This document shows, one piece after another, positions 53,961-62,567 of a DNA stretch of 64,000 nucleotides. Each line of letters opens with the position of its first letter. Positions within the stretch are counted from its first letter, which is position 1. The notes beneath the pieces are model-generated. The model saw nothing but the letters and a program-made list of their open reading frames with translations. It did not search any database and was not told the DNA's origin. Source of the DNA: Rossellomorea aquimaris TF-12 (GTDB taxonomy: Bacteria > Bacillota > Bacilli > Bacillales > Bacillaceae_B); the NCBI RefSeq assembly GCF_001648555.1, contig NZ_LQXM01000030.1:62001-126000 (forward strand), given 5' to 3'. A program made the position numbers and the translations under genes.

Positions 53961-54045
53961 GGTTGATTGCAGCGAAGGGTGCTCGCTTTCGGAGGGGCGT
54001 GAGTTGAGCCTCTCCTCGGGCTTTACTCTGCGAGGTCTCAACTTT
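53961..54045. repeat. Dispersed palindromic repeat, copy 2
   Basis: The block starts GGTTGATTGCAGCG, contains GTGCTCGCTTTC and GGGCGTGAGTTGAGC, and then CTCCTCGGGCTTTACTCTGCGAGG-like inverted sequence and GTCTCAAC. It is a shorter relative of the copy at 13241. The rest of the gap from 53754 shows nothing else. Confidence 0.65.
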
Positions 54046-54080
54046 CTAAGCATGAATCTTTGCGAAAAGAGCCTAATAAT

Positions 54081-54107
54081 AAAAACACCTTCCCTCACGA
54101 AGGGGAG
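54081..54107 (-). terminator. Probable terminator after phosphatase gene
   Basis: CTTCCC pairs with GGGGAG (one G-U); on the minus strand GTGTTTTTATT follows. Confidence 0.5.
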
Positions 54108-54123
54108 ATGCTCGTTTTAATGT

Positions 54124-54651
54124 TCAATTCCAATCGTACATTTTATAATCTCCATTATCTGATGATAGCTTTAAAATATTTTGATCTTCGGGTATCCCTT
54201 TAAAATAAGCACCAATACAGCCTGTTGTGCATCGATGGCCGGATAATAGGATGTTTACATCTCTTTTTCCGTATGTACCTTCGAGTTCTTTCATAAAGGA
54301 TAATACTCTACCCATATATTGTTGAATATCCTCGACACCTTTATAAATAGTAGAATCCGGAACGATTCCTGCTAGCGTTACTTCTTCCTTTTTTAATCTG
54401 TCAGCCTCCCCAATGTCAAACACATCAAGCCTTTGATCTATGAGTGCTTTTTTTCCTGTAACTATCTCTGCTGTTTGAATCGCTCTTTCCTGTGGAGAGG
54501 AGAATACATAATCGAATCGGAAGTCTTTAAGCTTTTCTCTTACCTTTTCTGCTTGCTTTAAGCCTACTTCGTTTAAAGGTAACCCTAACCTTCCTTGCAT
54601 TCTTCCTTCTTTGTTCAAATCTGTTTGACCATGTCTTACTACATAGATCAA
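54124..54651 (-). CDS. Histidine phosphatase (phosphoglycerate-mutase-like)
   Basis: The 175-residue protein has the phosphohistidine motif VVRHGQTDLN, then FSSPQERAIQTAE and LSGHRCTTGC carrying the second catalytic His. It belongs to the histidine phosphatase superfamily; the substrate cannot be told. The start appears to be TTG at 54651 with GAGGAGG eight bases upstream. Single gene. Confidence 0.88.
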   Translation of the reverse strand: MIYVVRHGQTDLNKEGRMQGRLGLPLNEVGLKQAEKVREKLKDFRFDYVFSSPQERAIQTAEIVTGKKALIDQRLDVFDIGEADRLKKEEVTLAGIVPDSTIYKGVEDIQQYMGRVLSFMKELEGTYGKRDVNILLSGHRCTTGCIGAYFKGIPEDQNILKLSSDNGDYKMYDWN

Positions 54652-54773
54652 ATTAGTTCCTCCTCAATATTTGTTTATATGCATGAAGGAGCGCTTCTAT
54701 AGACTTTCTCCTTTAAGCTTAAACTTGTTTACTACCAATTATTTCAAAATACAACAATTTCATCAATGTAAAA

Positions 54774-54814
54774 TAAAAAAGCTTGAAGAGAAAAACAATC
54801 ATTTCTCTTCAAGC
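54774..54814 (-). terminator. Terminator after DUF3892 gene
   Basis: GCTTGAAGAGAAA pairs with TTTCTCTTCAAGC; on the minus strand T6 follows. Confidence 0.9.
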
Positions 54815-54829
54815 ACATGCTTCTTTTTC

Positions 54830-55141
54830 CTAGAAAATAGGCAAATGATCAAAATTATTTTCCTTTATCCCATCCGGTTCGCTTCGTATTATATCTCTCC
54901 CATATTTATGGAAGACATCTACATGAGCAATATTACCTGCTTTTGCTTCTTGGAGAGCTGTAAGGTAGTCTAATTCTCTTCCGCTGCTTGTTTTAAAGGC
55001 GATCAAATCTCCATCGTCATTTTTTCGAACGGCGACGATCTGTTCTTTTCCAAAGTCTACACTCTCTACTTGTGCCTCTGGCTGTACTTCACCTTGAGCT
55101 AAGTACTCTTCATATGCTTTTTCAAAATCTTTTTTTTCCAA
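54830..55141 (-). CDS. DUF3892 protein
   Basis: The 103-residue protein has an acidic N-terminus and a C-terminal DUF3892 domain: QIVAVRKNDDGDLIAFKTSSGRELDY (shown in part), then AGNIAHVDVFHKYGRDIIRSEPDG. The domain is widespread in Firmicutes with unknown role. ATG at 55141 follows GGGAGGTGTAGAGATT. Single gene with a terminator. Confidence 0.82.
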   Translation of the reverse strand: MEKKDFEKAYEEYLAQGEVQPEAQVESVDFGKEQIVAVRKNDDGDLIAFKTSSGRELDYLTALQEAKAGNIAHVDVFHKYGRDIIRSEPDGIKENNFDHLPIF

Positions 55142-55210
55142 TCTCTACACCTCCCGAACATACGTTTAGTGTGTGAGGTTAGTGTGGGATTTATGTATGA
55201 TTACGTCTCA

Positions 55211-55513
55211 TTATCCCTCGCCGTAGTACTCAGCAAAATACAAAAAAAACACTTTTTTGACAAGGTAATTCCTCAGCTCCCCATCTGTCTCTTTTTCAAT
55301 TGGAGGTTCTGTAAGGGTGTACGCTTTAGCAGACAATAATTCAAATTTTTCTTTATCTACTTGGTTATGGTATTCATCGTCTATTATTCCTGATGTAAGG
55401 GCCGTCTTTGGATACCCTGTTAAAAAAAGATGCGTTCTTAATGCTAAGATAGGAGATAGATGCAAAAAGATAAACACACTTACTATGCCTATCAAAAACC
55501 ACCATTTTTTCAT
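55211..55513 (-). CDS. Small membrane-anchored protein, unknown
   Basis: The protein of 100 residues has one N-terminal hydrophobic helix (WWFLIGIVSVFIFLHLSPIL) and an outer or cytoplasmic tail with ETDGELRNYLVKKVFF. A longer frame opens at 55627 inside the upstream gene; ATG at 55513 has GAGAGG seven bases upstream. No family is recognised. It follows the GNAT gene by 22 bases. Confidence 0.6.
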   Translation of the reverse strand: MKKWWFLIGIVSVFIFLHLSPILALRTHLFLTGYPKTALTSGIIDDEYHNQVDKEKFELLSAKAYTLTEPPIEKETDGELRNYLVKKVFFLYFAEYYGEG

Positions 55514-55535
55514 TGAAATTCCTCTCCCCACTTCT

Positions 55536-56006
55536 TTACCAATCTTTAAACATGATAATGAATCGATAATTTTTTCCTCTGATTTCATTTTGAAATTCTG
55601 CTTTCTTTTGAAAACCTTCTTTTTCATATACGTTTATGGCACGTTCATTAAAATCTGCAACGGCTAACTCTAAATGGTCGTACCCTAACATACTTCTTCC
55701 CTGCTCAACGATTGCGTGAATAAAACCTGCTCCATTTCCCTTCCCTGTTAAAGAAGGCTTCATTTGAACGCCGACAGCTAAAATTTCTTCACCTTCATCG
55801 CCTACATTAAAAAATTCACAATTTCCCACTACTTCATCTGCTGCATTCACAACTGTAAATGCCCGTTTGTCATGAACGCTCTCTATAAAACCATCGATCT
55901 TTTCCTGTTGTATAGAATTGTCATAGAATGAATAAATCCCGTCAAAGGTCCATGTTAGAAATTCTTGAATGTCCTCATCGGTTCTATTTCTGATCATAAA
56001 TGTCAT
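55536..56006 (-). CDS. GNAT-family N-acetyltransferase
   Basis: The 156-residue protein has VGVQMKPSLTGKGNGAGF (acetyl-CoA loop), LELAVADFNERAINVYEKEGF, the standard GNAT core. The acceptor is unknown. GAGAGGG precedes ATG. It is first of a likely two-gene operon. Confidence 0.87.
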   Translation of the reverse strand: MTFMIRNRTDEDIQEFLTWTFDGIYSFYDNSIQQEKIDGFIESVHDKRAFTVVNAADEVVGNCEFFNVGDEGEEILAVGVQMKPSLTGKGNGAGFIHAIVEQGRSMLGYDHLELAVADFNERAINVYEKEGFQKKAEFQNEIRGKNYRFIIMFKDW

Positions 56007-56100
56007 CAGAATCCCTCTCCCTGAAAATTGTTATTTATTTACTATATTAACTTATATTACAATAAAACAGGGAACTAATGAGATTTAAGGGGGCTAATAC

Positions 56101-56256
56101 ATGAAAACTCACTGTCAAGCTTGTCAAAACCAGCTTTCCACAAATACATACAGTTGTGTTCACGAATGTACTTTTTGTGAGGATTGTACAAAAAAACATC
56201 TTTTTATTTGTCCTAATTGTAGTGGAGGGCTTATAAAAAAACCAAGTTCAGAGTAG
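56101..56256 (+). CDS. DUF1272-type zinc-binding mini-protein
   Basis: The 51-residue protein carries CQAC, then YSCVHECTFCEDC, then FICPNCSGGL and a KKPSS tail. The order CxxC-ECTFCxxC-CPNCxGxL is that of the DUF1272 family, which probably binds two zinc ions; the role is unknown. AAGGGGG is eight bases before ATG. It lies 22 bases before the isochorismatase-like gene and is likely co-transcribed. Confidence 0.8.
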   Translation: MKTHCQACQNQLSTNTYSCVHECTFCEDCTKKHLFICPNCSGGLIKKPSSE

Positions 56257-56278
56257 TCAATTCTAGGGGGGAAAACTA

Positions 56279-56800
56279 ATGAAATCAGCATTGTTGATTA
56301 TCGATGTACAAAATGGAATGTTTACCATGAACCCGCCTGTGCACCATGGAGAACAGCTACTAGAGAATATAAACAAAATGAGAGATTTTGCAGACAAACG
56401 AAACATTCCTATCATTTATGTTCAGCATAATGGTCCAGCGAACAGTCCATTAGAGTTCGGATCAGAAGGCTGGAGTATACATAGGGACATTTCGCCGCGT
56501 AATCAAGATACGGTCATACAAAAGACCACTCCAGACAGCTTTTATAAAACAAACCTTAAAGACCACTTAGAAAAGTTAAACGTAGAACATTTAATTATTA
56601 CAGGTATTCAAACAGAAGCGTGTGTTGATTCTACCTGTCGAAGTGGCTTTGGCTTGGAGTACAAGATTACTTTACTAACAGATGCCCATTCTACTTTTGA
56701 TAAAGATTACCTATCTGCTATGCAAATCATTCAGCATCACAATGAAATTTTACGTTGGTTTGCAGATACGGAAACGACTTTTGATTTTATGTCGAAATAA
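56279..56800 (+). CDS. Isochorismatase-like cysteine hydrolase
   Basis: The 173-residue protein has ALLIIDVQNGMF (catalytic Asp), a mid-protein Lys (QKTTPDSFYKT) and GIQTEACVDSTCR with the nucleophilic Cys and preceding cis-peptide region. Relatives hydrolyse amides or isochorismate; the substrate is unknown. GGGGGG precedes ATG. The DUF1272 gene lies just upstream. Confidence 0.9.
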   Translation: MKSALLIIDVQNGMFTMNPPVHHGEQLLENINKMRDFADKRNIPIIYVQHNGPANSPLEFGSEGWSIHRDISPRNQDTVIQKTTPDSFYKTNLKDHLEKLNVEHLIITGIQTEACVDSTCRSGFGLEYKITLLTDAHSTFDKDYLSAMQIIQHHNEILRWFADTETTFDFMSK

Positions 56801-56805
56801 AAATA

Positions 56806-56831
56806 GGAGCCTGGCACTTACGGTAGGCTCC
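56806..56831 (+). terminator. Probable terminator
   Basis: GGAGCCT pairs with AGGCTCC around twelve bases; only CTTTC follows, so efficiency is doubtful. Confidence 0.5.
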
Positions 56832-56924
56832 CTTTCATTAATAACATTTCTCCGCCCCTCATTATCTCTTGATTACAAATAATAAAGTCCGTACATTTGA
56901 AAATAAGAAACAAACGATTTTCTC

Positions 56925-57413
56925 TCACTTTCCAATCTTCTCAACTATAACTCCCACAACTTCGTCTTCATCAATGGTAAACTCCATATTTATCTTATTC
57001 CGTTTATCAAAGTACCCAATAACCCTTGAACCTGTTTCATTTCTTTCATAATAACTCTTCCCGTATGCTTCAATGACTTCTTCTTTCGTTTTTCCTATAT
57101 TAATCCCTTTTTCAGTTTGATAGCCTCCTTTAAAATAATAACGGAAAGTCTTTCCATCTTTGAGTCCAAACTCTACCTCCTCGTACTGGAGATATTTTGA
57201 CTTTGGGTTTGTGATGCTCGTCATATGTTCAGGCTCACCGAACGTATCTTTTATGTCATGTTCATTCGATAGCAAAGGTACAGTTAGAATATTTTCTTTT
57301 GATAAATCTGTACTTTTTGTTCCATCATAGAACTCCATTTTATCCTTAGAGGATATGTCACAACTCGTGAGAAATGTCAGAAGAATGGCACATAAAACAA
57401 GTAAATTTTTCAT
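56925..57413 (-). CDS. Lipoprotein, unknown
   Basis: The 162-residue protein has a lipobox ending LTSC (Cys18) and a domain with two related segments, HDIKDTFGEPEHM and INIGKTKEEVIEAYGKSYYE, resembling the small BLIP/SmpA-like repeats of the type GxTxxxVxxxFGxP. It probably is a surface lipoprotein of that fold. It follows the DUF2975 gene by twelve bases in an operon. Confidence 0.7.
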   Translation of the reverse strand: MKNLLVLCAILLTFLTSCDISSKDKMEFYDGTKSTDLSKENILTVPLLSNEHDIKDTFGEPEHMTSITNPKSKYLQYEEVEFGLKDGKTFRYYFKGGYQTEKGINIGKTKEEVIEAYGKSYYERNETGSRVIGYFDKRNKINMEFTIDEDEVVGVIVEKIGK

Positions 57414-57425
57414 TGTTCTCTCCCA

Positions 57426-57902
57426 TTAAACCGTTAAATCATTTTCCGATTTTATTTCTAATGCGTTTCTTAAAAGACCTTGAAGCAAGGCTGCAAAGAA
57501 GGAAATGGTCAAACTAGCAAATATGATGATGATCCCTAATATGGCTATCCCAGGGTGAAGTGCATTTTGCACTAAGAGAAGCAACACCCCTAAAATATAA
57601 ATAAAAATAATGACTATGGCATAATTCTTGATAAGCTTCAATGAAACCACAGCTAATTCTGAAAAAGCTTGCCTATTCTCAATATACTGCAATAGCTTAA
57701 AAGCTTGATATAATGCCATAAAAAATGGAACCGCCGAACTATACAAACCAAATAGGACCGGATATCTTAAATGTGCAAACTCTGGATTCAGTTCTACCGT
57801 ATGCTCTGCCAACCAAGGGAGCAAAGTCAAACATAGACTGAATACGATGATGCCCATCATAACTAATGCCGACTTTAAAAAAAGAATGGTTCCTCGTTTC
57901 AT
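57426..57902 (-). CDS. DUF2975 membrane protein
   Basis: The 158-residue protein has four membrane helices and fits DUF2975: FGLYSSAVPFFMALYQAFKLLQYIENRQAFSE is the conserved centre (shown here only as the FKLLQYIENRQAFS core). In many Firmicutes such a gene is followed by a small Cro/CI-type regulator; here a lipoprotein gene follows instead. AGGGG precedes ATG. Function is unknown. Confidence 0.8.
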   Translation of the reverse strand: MKRGTILFLKSALVMMGIIVFSLCLTLLPWLAEHTVELNPEFAHLRYPVLFGLYSSAVPFFMALYQAFKLLQYIENRQAFSELAVVSLKLIKNYAIVIIFIYILGVLLLLVQNALHPGIAILGIIIIFASLTISFFAALLQGLLRNALEIKSENDLTV

Positions 57903-58157
57903 AACGCACCCCTATTTCCATGTTTTTCTAAATTATATATTATTATTTATTGATAAACAATAAATTTTTATTGAAAAATAGACATAATAGGATGAATCCC
58001 ACCGTAACCTAGTAAATTTTCATACAACCGATTAATTTCCTTAACAAATAGCGGGTGTTTTCACTAAAAAAGACAATTTGAGGGGTGAAAGAATCAAAAA
58101 CCGGGTTGGGGAGAGTAAAACAAAGACGTTTCGCACTAAAATTCAGGAGATTTGAAA

Positions 58158-58296
58158 GTTTATTTTCAACTTTTGAGAGTTTATTATCAGCTTCTGCACT
58201 TTTATTTTCAACTTCAAAAATTATCGGGAATTTATTATCAACTTTGGGTCTATTTCGTCATTTCTAGAGGTTTATTATGAATCTATTATCTTTATT
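58158..58296 (-). repeat. Array D: irregular GTTGAnAATAAA units, about 21 bp apart
   Basis: On the plus strand TTTATTTTCAAC, TTTATTATCAG, TTATCGGG and TTTATTATCAAC recur; the A of TTTA lies at 58162, 58183, 58204, 58223, 58234, 58252, 58274 and 58294, so the first steps are 21 and later ones irregular. The minus-strand unit GTTGAnAATAAA equals that of array A. It fills the gap between two minus-strand genes. Confidence 0.65.
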
Positions 58297-58328
58297 GATA
58301 ACCTAATAATCGTTCCACAAATCAAAAA

Positions 58329-58369
58329 CACACCCAACCTAAACACTACAAAGTGTCTGGATCAGGTGT
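58329..58369 (-). terminator. Probable terminator after GNAT fusion gene
   Basis: On the minus strand ACACC...GACACT and AGTGTT...GGGTGT form an imperfect long stem followed by GTTTTTG. Confidence 0.5.
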
Positions 58370-58382
58370 CATTATTTCATTC

Positions 58383-61300
58383 TTATTTGAACGATATCCC
58401 ACGCAATTGCTCTACCACTCCAGGAAGATTTGCTTCCCCATAGAACATAATCGTTGGTTCTAAGGTTGTCACTTCTCCTGACGCTGTCGAGAATTCTTGT
58501 ACAGATCCTGTTAAAAATACCTCTTGATTCATGTACATTTCTGCTATCTTTTTCTTCTCAGGATGAACGACGGTTACTCTCTCTTTTCTATCGTCTGATC
58601 CTATTGTGACGTAAGGTGTGCCTCTTAAGAAAAATTCTTCAACTCCAGCATAATAGGTATGAAATACCCCATCACTTGGTAGATTCGCATAGCAGGATGA
58701 CAGGTTCTCACTTGGTTTGAAGAAAGCCTCTAAAACAAGCTGTTCCTTTACAAATGTTCTATTTGAATCTTGATGAATCTCTCCGTAAAGAGCAAGTACC
58801 GGAACCTCTGGCAGTGTTAAGGCATATTGACGAAGAGTCACACCTTTCATCGTTTCATGTTCTTTGAAGGTGGTTGATAGACAAAGCCCCGTCCATTGAT
58901 GACCATGCCCATCCAGTTTTGTAACTTCTTCAATAATTGTTTGCTCCTTCGTCATAGAGTAGTCACTCACATTATGGAACTTAAAATGAGCGCCACCTCC
59001 CCACGGATTCCACCATGCTTTTGGACCGGTTTTCGGATACTGGTGATGGAAGCTTTCTCTTCCTTCATACATTAAGGAGTAAATTCCTGGATAGTACGAT
59101 GAAGAAGCTTTAAAGGTAATAACTCCATTATCAACAGTCCAGTCTTCTTCATTCCTTTTTACTTCAATCGCACTTTCTCCTTTTACAAGCTGGAGAGAAT
59201 GAAGGTCTGCTCGTTGACTGGCTGAACGGAAATGTCCTGTAATGCTCTTCACTCCAGGAGTCCCATGCTCTATTGGTACATTCATTCTTGTGACAGCATC
59301 CTCTTTACTTGCTTCTTTGACAAAAGTTTCTCCTTCGTTCTCTAACGTTAAGCTTCCATGGACATATGGAGTCAACATTGAACGGAATGAGTAATTGACT
59401 TTTCTACCAACACTTGTAATCAAATCTCCGCCTTCTGCTTCTAATGCATAAAGTGGGAATTCCTTCATACTCGGTGCATCAGCTCCCATGACCCATTCAC
59501 GCCACTCTGACCAGGAATTAGCCATATTCACTCCTACTTGAATAGGTCCTAGGCCAATCTCACCTTGAGAAGGAATGGATAGACGTTGGTATTCAATACT
59601 GAATTTCCAGTCATCTTTTCTTCCAACGGCTTCTTTGGTCCAGGCAAGTCCTTTCGTTTCACCATTAGTGGAGGAAGTGAATAACCACTCTTCAGAAATA
59701 TCTTTATCACGGATGTAATCCATAAACGGAATAAGCGCCTCGTCACCTACCATGACGCCATCTTTTTGCGGAAGGGCAATACCTTTCAACATTGGAAAAA
59801 ACGGTTGCAGCAGAAACAGATCATTCAGATCCTCAGGACCCTTATTCACGATTTCATGCTTCACTTCTACTAAACCATCTCCATATACTTTTAAGTATGT
59901 GTTCAGTAAAAGAGGAGCAAAAGCTTCTGACTCTAGTGATGTTTTCATCACAAAAGCTTCAGGCAGCTCAATGTATTCAATTGTAGATGCTTCCTTCTTT
60001 GAAAATTCTTCACTAAATGGTTTACCCAGTTTAGGAGACAGAAGGGTGATAGGTTCCTCTACTGAATGCACAGATCCAACCTTTACAATATGATTCCGCT
60101 TTTCTACTTCTACATAAAATGGACCATTGTAGCCAAGCCAGTGCTCATCAGTTTCTCCACCAAACTTGGCTCCATAGCCCGGGAATGCCAAGGATAGAGT
60201 CGTGTTTAAGGTAAAGGTTTCTCCATTTTCACGTTCTACCTCTACTTCTACAGTTTCTGATAAGAAACCATTTTTCAACAGGGTGCTTTCTAAAGGTATC
60301 GATACTCTTCCCTTTCCTTTGAGTACCGCCTTAACCTCAGACTTTTCCCACTTCACGACAGAATTCACGGGCAATGTAATGGTCCAATTTGAATTCTCTT
60401 CCAGCTGACTCTCGAGGTCAAGATGGAGGGTTCCCTTTTGATGGGCTCTCCAGTTCTTTTTAACTGAACGAAGGTGAAGCTTTCCTGCTTGTTTAGGAAA
60501 CACACCCATTTTAAACGTAGATGATTGTCCGTTAATCTCGATATCTGCCCCAATCACAGGATGGGTTTTCCAAGGACTCGGCTCTCTTTGAGGCAAGTTC
60601 ACTGTAACAGGGAATTCTCCCTTCCACTCGTTGGCCACTTCAATGGACTGTTTGAAGTCGTGATCGACAGTCTCTGTTGATACCCCTGACAAGGAAACAG
60701 GTAGCGGGTTTTCCGTTTTATTGATCACATGATAAGTCACAGCGTGTTCTTCTTTTTCAAGGAGTTTAAAGTCAGGAAGCTTCATTTCTATTAAAAGATC
60801 TTGCGTTTCAATGAGTCGAATTCCTCTTCCTGTTCGTTCAAACTGAACACGAACGAATTCATCTCCCGCTTCCCATTTGTACTCATAAAAGGTATGTTCC
60901 TTTTCTTTCAGTCCGTCAGGCTTGATGTCAATGATCCGTTGACTCGTAGAATACCAATCATTCTTTTCAAAGAAAGGTCGCAGCCAGTCAATCTGTAGTA
61001 CCATTGGGATAAAGTTCATCAAATGAGTGCTGTCATCTCGATCTTCCCAGAAGAATCCGCATTTCTTGTACAATGGAACCGCTTTGGTATTCCCCGCCCA
61101 CGTAAATAAATCCAGTCTCGGCCATTTTAACTCTACCGTTTTCTCAAGGGCTTTTAAAACCAGCTTCTTCCCGATCTTCAATCCCTGATAGCCTGGATGG
61201 ACGTTTAATAAAGGAATGTAAAGAGCCCCCTGATCTTCTCGATACTCTGATAATCCACAATATCCTACAACCTCTTCCCCTACTGTCGCCAGGAATAAAT

Positions 61301-61463
61301 GTAGATTCGTAGAGTTGGCTTCTTTTTCTTTCACATCCTGCTCCGTTGTTACAGTGGAATCTCCACCCCAATTTTCCCGGCTTTCATTCCACATTTTCGC
61401 GATGCCCTTTGCAAGGCCCTCATGATATTCTACTATTTTCACTTGCTCTAAAGTTGATTTCAT
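58383..61463 (-). CDS. GNAT acetyltransferase fused to a ~870-residue beta-rich protein
   Basis: The 1026-residue protein begins with a GNAT domain (about 1-155): YCGLSEYREDQGALYIPLLNVHPGYQGLKIGKKL carries the acetyl-CoA loop, shown here only by YQGLKIGKKLV, and LYKKCGF closes it. The remaining 870 residues are beta-rich with Trp motifs (AWWNPWGGGAHFKFHN, GHGHQWTGLCLS) like carbohydrate-active or mutarotase-like folds, but I see no known catalytic signature. GNAT proteins are normally 150-200 residues, so the fusion is unusual. ATG has TAGGAGG upstream, just after a 22-codon ORF. Confidence 0.75.
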   Translation of the reverse strand: MKSTLEQVKIVEYHEGLAKGIAKMWNESRENWGGDSTVTTEQDVKEKEANSTNLHLFLATVGEEVVGYCGLSEYREDQGALYIPLLNVHPGYQGLKIGKKLVLKALEKTVELKWPRLDLFTWAGNTKAVPLYKKCGFFWEDRDDSTHLMNFIPMVLQIDWLRPFFEKNDWYSTSQRIIDIKPDGLKEKEHTFYEYKWEAGDEFVRVQFERTGRGIRLIETQDLLIEMKLPDFKLLEKEEHAVTYHVINKTENPLPVSLSGVSTETVDHDFKQSIEVANEWKGEFPVTVNLPQREPSPWKTHPVIGADIEINGQSSTFKMGVFPKQAGKLHLRSVKKNWRAHQKGTLHLDLESQLEENSNWTITLPVNSVVKWEKSEVKAVLKGKGRVSIPLESTLLKNGFLSETVEVEVERENGETFTLNTTLSLAFPGYGAKFGGETDEHWLGYNGPFYVEVEKRNHIVKVGSVHSVEEPITLLSPKLGKPFSEEFSKKEASTIEYIELPEAFVMKTSLESEAFAPLLLNTYLKVYGDGLVEVKHEIVNKGPEDLNDLFLLQPFFPMLKGIALPQKDGVMVGDEALIPFMDYIRDKDISEEWLFTSSTNGETKGLAWTKEAVGRKDDWKFSIEYQRLSIPSQGEIGLGPIQVGVNMANSWSEWREWVMGADAPSMKEFPLYALEAEGGDLITSVGRKVNYSFRSMLTPYVHGSLTLENEGETFVKEASKEDAVTRMNVPIEHGTPGVKSITGHFRSASQRADLHSLQLVKGESAIEVKRNEEDWTVDNGVITFKASSSYYPGIYSLMYEGRESFHHQYPKTGPKAWWNPWGGGAHFKFHNVSDYSMTKEQTIIEEVTKLDGHGHQWTGLCLSTTFKEHETMKGVTLRQYALTLPEVPVLALYGEIHQDSNRTFVKEQLVLEAFFKPSENLSSCYANLPSDGVFHTYYAGVEEFFLRGTPYVTIGSDDRKERVTVVHPEKKKIAEMYMNQEVFLTGSVQEFSTASGEVTTLEPTIMFYGEANLPGVVEQLRGISFK

Positions 61464-61477
61464 AACTTCCTCCTACA

Positions 61478-61546
61478 CTACGTTTTTATGTGTCTAACCT
61501 CACCCTTTTTTACTTCTTGCTTTACATCGACGATTTTAATCATCAT
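61478..61546 (-). CDS. 22-codon leader ORF upstream of the GNAT fusion
   Basis: ATG at 61546 follows GGAAGGAGGAG at ideal distance. The peptide begins MMIKIVDVKQEVKKG and ends at TAG, three bases before the GGAGG-type site of the large gene (TAGTGTAGGAGG). The strong ribosome binding site argues for translation. It may be a small protein or a coupling/leader peptide. Confidence 0.5.
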   Translation of the reverse strand: MMIKIVDVKQEVKKGEVRHIKT

Positions 61547-61581
61547 CTTCTCCTCCTTCCAATAATTAATGGGAAAATTTT

Positions 61582-61620
61582 CTTCCCCCACTCACAGTTT
61601 AAAATGATATGTGAGGGAAG
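61582..61620 (-). promoter_or_regulatory. Leader hairpin upstream of the 22-codon ORF
   Basis: CTTCC/GGAAG and CTCACA/TGTGAG form an eleven-pair stem with a four-base bulge. No T-run follows on the minus strand, so it is not an ordinary terminator; it could be an mRNA leader element or an operator. Confidence 0.35.
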
Positions 61621-61687
61621 TAAAGAATATTCTAATTTGACTGAATATTTTTCTGATAAAAAAAGACAGACTCTAAAAAATAAGAAT

Positions 61688-62476
61688 CTATCTAGACTCA
61701 AACAACCCCGTACTCTTCGTTACATGAATAACCCCATCATTCCTTACCCGTTTCTCTTCTAAAAAGCGAATAAACTCTGCTAGTTTCTTCTCTACTAATC
61801 TATTTTTAAGATCTGTATGGGTTGATAGGAGGTAATCGACAATACCCTGAACATCTGTCACCTTGAGGTTTCCCGGGAACATCTTCAGGTTCACTTCTTC
61901 GAATTGTGATTTCAGGTGTTCTGCCCCATTTTCAACTCCAAAGGCTTTTGAATGATTCAGTGCTGAAGAATAGTTTAAGGTAGGGTCAAATTCTTTCAAT
62001 AACTCTCCCAATTCCATCATATGAGTGTCTCCAATAGTCGAAGAATAGAACACTCCACCAGGCTTTAATACTCTGCGAACTTCTTGAATACCCAATTGTT
62101 TATCCTGTACATGATAAAGCATATGGTTGGCGATGACGGCATCAAATTGATTTGTGTCATAAGGAATATCCTCAATGTTGATTTGATTGTATTGGATGTT
62201 CGGCATGCCCACTAACTGTTGCTTTGCATCCTCTATCATCCCTGCTGAAAAATCAGAGAGAGTAATCGTCCATTGCTCTGGAACCCGGTGTTTATTTTTC
62301 AACCAGAATAGCCCGTTCCCACACCCAATTTCTAGTATTTGAGCCTTGGGCGGAATATCGTACTGTTCGAATAGCCATGAGTGCCAGTCTTTTTTATTTG
62401 TGCTGTAAAGATCGTGGATATTAATTCGCATCTGAAGATTTGATGAGTTTTGATATTGTTTTTTTATTTCTCCCAT
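61688..62476 (-). CDS. Class I SAM-dependent methyltransferase
   Basis: The 262-residue protein has motif I ILEIGCGNGLFW, LSDFSAGMIEDA, FDAVIANHMLYHV and the RRVLKPGGVFYSST post-motif, the UbiE/type 11 methyltransferase pattern. The substrate is unknown. AAAGGAG precedes ATG. Single gene; a repeat array lies upstream. Confidence 0.88.
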   Translation of the reverse strand: MGEIKKQYQNSSNLQMRINIHDLYSTNKKDWHSWLFEQYDIPPKAQILEIGCGNGLFWLKNKHRVPEQWTITLSDFSAGMIEDAKQQLVGMPNIQYNQINIEDIPYDTNQFDAVIANHMLYHVQDKQLGIQEVRRVLKPGGVFYSSTIGDTHMMELGELLKEFDPTLNYSSALNHSKAFGVENGAEHLKSQFEEVNLKMFPGNLKVTDVQGIVDYLLSTHTDLKNRLVEKKLAEFIRFLEEKRVRNDGVIHVTKSTGLFESR

Positions 62477-62567
62477 TGATTTCTCCTTTTGTTAATATGT
62501 AAAATTTTTCTATTGTTATATTTTAGCATAGAATAAGATTTGGTGAGGGTGTCGAAATTTGCAGAAT

